Shown: positions 57,672-64,000 of the stretch, in pieces
How positions within the stretch are numbered: position 1 is the stretch's first letter
How the letters are laid out: each line of letters begins with the position of its first letter
From: Methylotenera sp.
GTDB lineage: Bacteria > Pseudomonadota > Gammaproteobacteria > Burkholderiales > Methylophilaceae
Direction: 5' to 3'
Assembly (NCBI GenBank): GCA_021732405.1
Contig: JAKFVB010000002.1
Location: 33,739-97,738, forward strand
Length of the DNA stretch: 64,000 nucleotides
Made by a program: the position numbers and the translations under genes
The notes under the pieces: model-generated
Database searches by the model: none
Seen by the model: only the letters and a program-made list of their open reading frames with translations
What the model was told of the DNA's origin: nothing

Positions 57672-58965
57672 TAGAAACCAGAATATGAAAACTAGAAAAA
57701 TGACACTCAGTACCATGAATAATAGACAATCAATATCGCCATTAGCAATTACAAAGAAGCGAATTTGGTTTGCAACAGTGCTCATAACGCTCACTGTTTT
57801 ATTCATTTCAATAAAGCTTTCGGCAAAACTCGATGAGACAATTAAAACACCCAACGAACCTACTCAGAACGTTGTGCAAGAAAATGCATTAAATACGGTC
57901 TACCTTAGTGAGGATTCATATCGCAAATTAGACATTCAAATTGCGACTATTAAACGTGAAGAGTTAGTTGCAAGTAAAACATATGGGGGTGATGTCGTCA
58001 TACCTGCTGGTGGATTAGTCAGTGTTTCAGCGCCAATTTCTGGTAAGTTAATCTCTCTCGATAAAAACCTATTAAAACCAGGTGAACGGGTAAAATCAGG
58101 TCAATTACTGTATCGGATCCAGCCGATTATTTCCGCAGACGCTCGTGCCAATTTAGTGAACGCTCTAGCGGATGCAGATAGTTTAGTAAACGTTACAAAA
58201 TCTCAGGTTGACGCCACTCAAATAGCACTTAATCGTGCTAAAAAATTGCTAGAAGACCTTGTAGGCAGTCAACGCAGTGTTGATGAAGCAAATGCTGCTC
58301 ATGAAATTGCACTTAGAAACTTAGAGGCTGCGCATGTAAAGCGAAACGCACTTCATCAAGTGGTCAATTTAGGCACAGTTGAGCCTTTAGACATCAAATC
58401 ACCACAAGCGGGGATTGTCAGTAATATATTTGCTGTCAGTGATCAATTAGTGTCAGCAGGCAATCCCATTATAGAGATTTCTACGCTCACATCACTATGG
58501 GTGCGCGTGCCTATTCCAGCAGGTGATTTAGAAACGATAGATCAACAGGCTGATGCTAAAATCCAGTCATTATCAGCCACATCAAAAACAGAATATCTAC
58601 TTGCAAATCCCGTTAAGGCTCCACCAACGGCAGATCCGCTTACAAGTTCTACACACCTCTACTATGCGATTCAAAATAACCAGTCAGCGTTAAGACCTAT
58701 GCAGCGCGTATCTGTCACGCTTAATACGCAGAGTAAATCTAGTAAAGCTTTAACGCTTCCATGGTCCGCTGTTGTAATCGATATTTATGGCGGCAGTTGG
58801 GTTTACACACAGCAATCTAAAAATCTCTATGCGCGCAAAAGGGTATTTTTAGATTATGTAAGTGGCAGCCAAGCCATTATCACGGATGGTCCGCCAGAAG
58901 GCTCTAAGATTGTGGTGAATGGCGCGCTAGAGCTATTCGGTGTTGAAACTGGCTTCGCCCACTAA
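57658..58965 (+). CDS. RND periplasmic adaptor
   Basis: Membrane-fusion features (VSAPISGKLISLDKNLLKPGERVKSGQLLYRI). Confidence 0.85.
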   Translation: MMLNNRNQNMKTRKMTLSTMNNRQSISPLAITKKRIWFATVLITLTVLFISIKLSAKLDETIKTPNEPTQNVVQENALNTVYLSEDSYRKLDIQIATIKREELVASKTYGGDVVIPAGGLVSVSAPISGKLISLDKNLLKPGERVKSGQLLYRIQPIISADARANLVNALADADSLVNVTKSQVDATQIALNRAKKLLEDLVGSQRSVDEANAAHEIALRNLEAAHVKRNALHQVVNLGTVEPLDIKSPQAGIVSNIFAVSDQLVSAGNPIIEISTLTSLWVRVPIPAGDLETIDQQADAKIQSLSATSKTEYLLANPVKAPPTADPLTSSTHLYYAIQNNQSALRPMQRVSVTLNTQSKSSKALTLPWSAVVIDIYGGSWVYTQQSKNLYARKRVFLDYVSGSQAIITDGPPEGSKIVVNGALELFGVETGFAH

Positions 58966-58981
58966 TCACATAGGCTTAAAT

Positions 58982-61900
58982 ATGTTAAAAAAACTCATTT
59001 ATGCTGCAGTGAGCGGTCGTTTTGCTGTGCTGTTTATTTCGTTAATGCTTATTGTGGTTGGATTAAATACCATCCGGCAAGCACCATTAGACGTATTCCC
59101 TGAATTTGCGCCTATTAAAGTAGAAATTCAAACAGAAGCGCCAGGGCTGTCAACTGAAGAAACAGAACAATTAATTAGCATGCCACTAGAGCAGGCTTTG
59201 AATGGTACCCCTCAACTTAAAACACTTCGTTCAAAATCGGTATTGGGTTTATCTTCTGTAGTTTTATTGTTTGAAGAAGGTACTAATCTCTTTCAAGCAA
59301 GGCAGTATGTGCAGGAACGCTTAAGTCTAGCCGCTAGCCGGCTGCCTATTGTGGCAAAACCACCTGTGATGATGCCGCCATTATCATCTCTATCACGCGT
59401 TTTAAAAGTCGGGGTTACCTCTAAAACACTCTCCCAAATGGATATCAGCACATTAACAATGTGGACGATACGACCTCGCTTAATGTCAGTTCAAGGTGTT
59501 GCAAACGTAGCTGTTTGGGGGCAACGCGATAAGCAGTTGCAAATACTCATTAATCCAGAACGATTACGTGCTAGGGGAGTAACACTACAGCAGGTAATGA
59601 CAGCTTCAGGGAATGCGGCCAGCATTGAGTCTGGCGGCTTTGTCGATACACCAAATCAGCGCATTGCTATACGGCATAAAAACTTAACCACAAAACCTGA
59701 TGAGCTAGCAAATACAGTGGTTGAATTTAAAAACGGTGCACCGATTCGTTTGGGTGATGTTGCCGATATTAAGATTGGTACGCCTCCAGCTATTGGAGAT
59801 GCCGTCATTAATCGTGGTGATGGCCTGTTATTAATTGTAGAAAAGCATCCCAATGCCAATACGATTGAAGTTACTAAAAATGTAGAAGCTGCAATCGCAG
59901 AATTAAAACCTGCACTTAAAAGTCTGGAGATTGATTCCACAATTTTTAGGCCAGCCACTTTTATTGAGCGTGCGATTGATAATTTACAACATGCACTGCT
60001 ACTGGGTGCGCTGTTGGTTGCGCTTATTCTCATGGTATTTTTACGCAACAAACGTGCCGCGCTAATCAGCATTTGTGCTATTCCACTCTCGCTTATTAGT
60101 GCTGTGTTAGTGCTTACCGCCTTTAATGTCAGCATGAATACCATGGTGATTGCCGGTTTAGTGATTGCGCTTGGCGAGGTGGTAGACGATGCGATTATTG
60201 ATGTAGAAAATATCATCCGTCGGTTAAAGTTAAATAATCTTTTAGAGAAACCCCTATCTAAGATAAGCGTTATTGTGAGTGCATCACTTGAAGTACGTAG
60301 TGCGGTGGTGTATGCCACGATGATCGTGATGGTGGTTTTCCTGCCAGTATTCTTTTTAGAGGGCATTGCAGGTGCTTTCTTTAAACCGCTAGCTACTGCC
60401 TACTTATTCGCCATTTTAGCTTCTTTGATTGTGGCATTAGTGGTGACGCCAGCATTATCTTTTATGTTACTGAACGCTGAAGATGAAGAAAAAGAGATCG
60501 CTATTGTTCGCTGGCTACACACCAAATATGCCACATTATTAGATTCTGTTCTTGCTAAGCCCAAAAAATTATTTATTACTACAGCAATAGCATTTGTTAC
60601 AACAGGTTTGGGTTCATTGTTTCTAGGTTCTGAGTTCTTACCTGAGTTTAAAGAAACCGATTTCTTGATGCATTTTTTGGAACGTCCAGGCGCATCAATT
60701 GAACAAATGAAGAAAATGAGTATTCGGGCGAGCCATGATTTATTAGCCATTCCGGGTGTGAGAAATTTTGGGGCGCATATTGGCCGTGCAGAGGCAGCAG
60801 ATGAAGTGGTTGGCCCTAACTTCACTGAGTTATGGGTCAGTATTGATCCCAATGTAAATTACGAGAAAACAGTAAACGCCATTCAACAAACCATGCAAGG
60901 CTACTCAGGTATTTTTACTGATGTTCAAACTTACCTAAAGGAGCGCAGCAAAGAAGTGTTGTCAGGCACAAGCTCCAGTATTGTAGTGCGTCTATACGGT
61001 ACAGATTTAGCAATATTGAGACAGCAAGCAGAAGAGATTAAAAAGGTGATGCAGTCGGTAGATGGTATTGCCGATTTGAAGGTTGAGCCACAAGTACTAA
61101 TCCCTCAAATTGAAATACGCCTCAAACAAGAAACTGCACAACGCTACGGCATCAATACCAATGATATCCGTAAGGTGACGAGTGCGGTGCTTAAAGGCAC
61201 AAAAGTGGGTGAGGTATATGAAGCACAGCAGAAAGTGGATGTGGTTGTGATTGGGAGCCCAGAAACTAAATTAGATCTACATGCTATTCAACAACTACCG
61301 ATAGATTCAGTGTTTGGCCCGCAACTTAGAATCAAAGATGTGGCAGATGTTTACTTTGTTGGTATGCCGAATGAGATAAAGCGCGAAGCTGTTTCGAGAC
61401 GTATTGATATTGTTGCCAATGCCAAAAACCGTGACTTAGGTTCTGTGGCAACTGAAGTCGAAAGCAAAGTATCCGAGATGGGCTTTCCTACTGGTTATTA
61501 CCCACAGTTTTTAGGTGAGCATACTGCACAAAAAGCGGCTACCCAAAAATTAATGGGCTTAACAATGTTGATGATTTTAGCGATAGTCTTGATTGTGTAT
61601 GTAGATTTTAAATCGTATCAACACACATTGATATTTTTGGCCTCACTACCATTTGCACTTTTGGGCGGTGTTGTTGGCGTATTTTTATCAGGTGGCATTA
61701 TTTCTCTCGGCTCTATTGTAGGTTTTATTGCCGTATTGGGCATTGCCGCCAGAAACGGAATTCTATTGATAAGCCACTACCGATATTTAATCAGTACTGA
61801 AGGATACAAGCATGGCCTAGACGTTGTTAAGAAGGGCTCAGAGGAGCGTCTTGTGCCTATCCTGATGACCGCATTAGCTACATCACTTGCTCTAATGCCG

Positions 61901-62038
61901 ATTATATTAAAAGGCCCAATATCGGGTTATGAAATTGAATTCCCCTTAGCTGTAGTTGTTGTGAGTGGGTTGTTTACATCGACATTACTCAATCTTATGT
62001 TGTTGCCTAGTATTTTTCTTAAATTTGGAAAAAGTTAA
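58982..62038 (+). CDS. CzcA/CusA-type RND efflux transporter
   Basis: QAPLDVFPEFAPIKVEIQTEAPGLSTEETEQLI; ALGEVVDDAIIDVENIIRR; start at 58982 preferred. Confidence 0.9.
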   Translation: MLKKLIYAAVSGRFAVLFISLMLIVVGLNTIRQAPLDVFPEFAPIKVEIQTEAPGLSTEETEQLISMPLEQALNGTPQLKTLRSKSVLGLSSVVLLFEEGTNLFQARQYVQERLSLAASRLPIVAKPPVMMPPLSSLSRVLKVGVTSKTLSQMDISTLTMWTIRPRLMSVQGVANVAVWGQRDKQLQILINPERLRARGVTLQQVMTASGNAASIESGGFVDTPNQRIAIRHKNLTTKPDELANTVVEFKNGAPIRLGDVADIKIGTPPAIGDAVINRGDGLLLIVEKHPNANTIEVTKNVEAAIAELKPALKSLEIDSTIFRPATFIERAIDNLQHALLLGALLVALILMVFLRNKRAALISICAIPLSLISAVLVLTAFNVSMNTMVIAGLVIALGEVVDDAIIDVENIIRRLKLNNLLEKPLSKISVIVSASLEVRSAVVYATMIVMVVFLPVFFLEGIAGAFFKPLATAYLFAILASLIVALVVTPALSFMLLNAEDEEKEIAIVRWLHTKYATLLDSVLAKPKKLFITTAIAFVTTGLGSLFLGSEFLPEFKETDFLMHFLERPGASIEQMKKMSIRASHDLLAIPGVRNFGAHIGRAEAADEVVGPNFTELWVSIDPNVNYEKTVNAIQQTMQGYSGIFTDVQTYLKERSKEVLSGTSSSIVVRLYGTDLAILRQQAEEIKKVMQSVDGIADLKVEPQVLIPQIEIRLKQETAQRYGINTNDIRKVTSAVLKGTKVGEVYEAQQKVDVVVIGSPETKLDLHAIQQLPIDSVFGPQLRIKDVADVYFVGMPNEIKREAVSRRIDIVANAKNRDLGSVATEVESKVSEMGFPTGYYPQFLGEHTAQKAATQKLMGLTMLMILAIVLIVYVDFKSYQHTLIFLASLPFALLGGVVGVFLSGGIISLGSIVGFIAVLGIAARNGILLISHYRYLISTEGYKHGLDVVKKGSEERLVPILMTALATSLALMPIILKGPISGYEIEFPLAVVVVSGLFTSTLLNLMLLPSIFLKFGKS

Positions 62039-62094
62039 TATTTACAAAATTTATAATTAATATAAAACATAACTAGGTAATTCCTTAGTAACAA

Positions 62095-63372
62095 CTAATA
62101 GGTCTCAGAAAGTTTAAAAGCTTGAGACATACTTTCTTGCTCTCTCAAAGGTATACCTATTGCATCTGCAACATTTCTCCATTGGCCAACAGTAAACTTA
62201 AACCGATCAATAGTATCGACTGCATCATGCTTGTTAATTCTAAAAAGATGAGCGACCGACAAGGCTAAGTCCAGATCCAACGCATTGTCATACTCACTGA
62301 TATTCAATTTTAATCCGTCAGATTGCGGTTCTGGATTCATGTCATAAGCTTCTGATAACCGCCACCCCTTCCCTGGAACCAATATAAAGCCATGATTTCT
62401 GAGGTGGTCATCAGTATTTGATACCAAAATATTAAAGACAATTCTGGACCACAATTCTTTTAAGTCTGCATTCGTATTTGCTCCATGATTAATGATGACT
62501 TCTGCTATTTCTAAGTAGCTCACGCCTTCTGCGGCACCATCTCCATCTTTATGGCCAGTTAATGTCATCGCTGATGCAAAATGTAATCGCTTACCTTCAT
62601 TTGTCCGATCGAAACGCTTAATTAGAAACGTATTATGTTTGTGATTACCAAATTTTTCCGCAATCGACTCAGGCACCTTTAAACCAATATCTAAAGCGAG
62701 TGTTTGTACCAATAGCTCCCAAGCACCCATATCTCGTTCATCTCTTACACTTGGAAATTTTGCAATCCACAAACTTCCATCTTGATGCGATACACTGGCT
62801 TTAGGGCGAGCGCCACCTAGAGAGCCACCCGGAGCAATTAACATTCTCAGCCATTCATTAGCATCGCTGTCCGAGTTGTTTTCATCATTCTCTAATGAAA
62901 TGCTTGCCTGCTGCAGTTCTCTTAAACTCGTAAATGGGGGAGCAGCTAAATCATGTTGGTCATCCAAGAAATTGCCTTGGTTATCTAATTTAAAGCGAAG
63001 GCCACCAACTCGAAATTGGTCATGTACCCCAATTAAATAGTCAGATTCATTCAATCTTAACTTAGTGTCTTTTAATCCTTTTCTTTGTTGACGTTCTAAG
63101 CGTCTTTTCATCAACATTCGCCCCCATCTGTCTGGACTAGAATCTGAAAACAAACCAAATATAGGGATATCAGCAGGTGGATATTGTCGACCCTCCAAAA
63201 AAAGGAGGCGAGGATCTAGGTACAAATCATTGAAAAGTGGATTTTCGAATGTGCTTTTAAGAAATTCAAACTCAAAAATTTCGCCACGGCCGCTAGTCCT
63301 TGCATGTAACCACCCCAAATGAGTAGGGCCAGGCAAACCATCCCAATCAGCATAAACTGCTATATCAGTCAT
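62095..63372 (-). CDS. hipA: HipA-family toxin kinase
   Basis: GLFSDSSPDRWGRMLM, APGGSLGGARPKASV, LVSNTDDHLRNHGFIL. Confidence 0.85.
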   Translation of the reverse strand: MTDIAVYADWDGLPGPTHLGWLHARTSGRGEIFEFEFLKSTFENPLFNDLYLDPRLLFLEGRQYPPADIPIFGLFSDSSPDRWGRMLMKRRLERQQRKGLKDTKLRLNESDYLIGVHDQFRVGGLRFKLDNQGNFLDDQHDLAAPPFTSLRELQQASISLENDENNSDSDANEWLRMLIAPGGSLGGARPKASVSHQDGSLWIAKFPSVRDERDMGAWELLVQTLALDIGLKVPESIAEKFGNHKHNTFLIKRFDRTNEGKRLHFASAMTLTGHKDGDGAAEGVSYLEIAEVIINHGANTNADLKELWSRIVFNILVSNTDDHLRNHGFILVPGKGWRLSEAYDMNPEPQSDGLKLNISEYDNALDLDLALSVAHLFRINKHDAVDTIDRFKFTVGQWRNVADAIGIPLREQESMSQAFKLSETY

Positions 63373-63899
63373 TTAATTTTAACGCCCGAATTTATTCTAG
63401 GTTTAATTAGTGATACAAGATCTGATGATCTTTTCATAGAGTCACTTTTTGTACGTTCACCAGATGCGGTTGATCTAATGTTTTCTTGATTTTTGGAAAT
63501 GAAACTACCCGTAGTGGAGCTTCTGACTGTAGTTAGCGAACTCATCCGTGTATTCTTATTTAGGCTTTGATTTAGCGCTTTTCCTGCTAACAATTTGATG
63601 GATTTTGTAGGTTTATTTAATAATGAATCTTGCAACTCTCTGCCTAATTCGTCTTTTTGAGCTAATTGATTAAAATCTTTCTCTAAACCTAGTACTTGCA
63701 TTACCGCAATGTAAGAACCAATCGTTACGCCTGACTCCCCTTTTTCCACATTTCTTAAGGTTATTGGTGACATACCGGCTCTACTTGCAACCATATCGGC
63801 CGTCAACTTCCGACGTTTTCTAGAAAAGCGTATTCTTTCACCAAGTTTTCTTAAAATTTCATTGGTAGAAGGTAATAGAGGTGATGATTTATTTGCCAT
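63369..63899 (-). CDS. HipB-like XRE antitoxin/regulator with long C-terminal extension
   Basis: RKRRKLTADMVASRAGMSPITLRNVEKGESGVTIGSYIAVMQVLGLE; overlaps hipA start. Confidence 0.8.
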   Translation of the reverse strand: MANKSSPLLPSTNEILRKLGERIRFSRKRRKLTADMVASRAGMSPITLRNVEKGESGVTIGSYIAVMQVLGLEKDFNQLAQKDELGRELQDSLLNKPTKSIKLLAGKALNQSLNKNTRMSSLTTVRSSTTGSFISKNQENIRSTASGERTKSDSMKRSSDLVSLIKPRINSGVKIK

Positions 63900-63953
63900 A
63901 ATGTAAGTATTCTATACTTTTAATAGCATTAAACAATATAATTCTTACATTAT
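63898..63953. promoter_or_regulatory. candidate hipBA operator: ATAATGTAAG-N36-CTTACATTAT plus AAGTAT-TCT-ATACTT
   Basis: Perfect 10-bp inverted repeat spanning the hipB start; second palindrome at 63905-63919. Confidence 0.6.
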
Positions 63954-64000
63954 TTTAAGATTTCGTAATTATTATATGTAAATTTTTCAAATACTTATTT

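Noticed and set aside
1-64000. tRNA, rRNA, intact insertion sequences, integrons or CRISPR arrays
   Set aside because: None recognised when reading either strand; no transposase or integrase ORF is in the track.

Overview
This AT-rich window looks like part of a conjugative plasmid or similar mobile element; taxonomy is inferred only (betaproteobacterial, possibly Methylophilaceae-like). Layout: (1) 1-2.5 kb, a tightly coupled operon of phosphohydrolase/nuclease-like genes plus two tandem paralogs of unknown function. (2) 3.3-11 kb, a plasmid backbone: ParA-like ATPase and partner, two repeat families in a 1.8 kb gene-free region, an F-like oriT/nic candidate near 5995, a ribbon-helix-helix accessory protein, a MobF (TrwC/TraI-type) relaxase-helicase and a toprim primase. 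(3) 11-17 kb, an accessory/defence island: ankyrin protein, AbiTii-domain protein, and a compact bacterial ubiquitin-like operon (Ubl, E2-E1 fusion, DUF6527-like protein) divergent from an XRE + ImmA/IrrE metalloprotease pair. (4) 17-46 kb, metal resistance: czcICBA-cadA, mntP behind a yybP-ykoY Mn riboswitch, arsRBCH, several copper modules with CueR promoters, and an NtrC-type two-component system with a porin. (5) 46.7-56 kb, envelope/lipid phosphate modification genes, including a metallophosphoesterase-sulfatase fusion, and a QseBC/PmrAB-like two-component system. (6) 56-62 kb, a second CzcCBA-like RND pump behind a perfect 16-bp dyad. (7) 62-64 kb, hipBA. The ubiquitin-like operon with its regulator/protease pair is the strongest candidate for an incompletely described system; the 5' operon is the best candidate for something undescribed. 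All identifications come from reading translated sequence; no database search was run.
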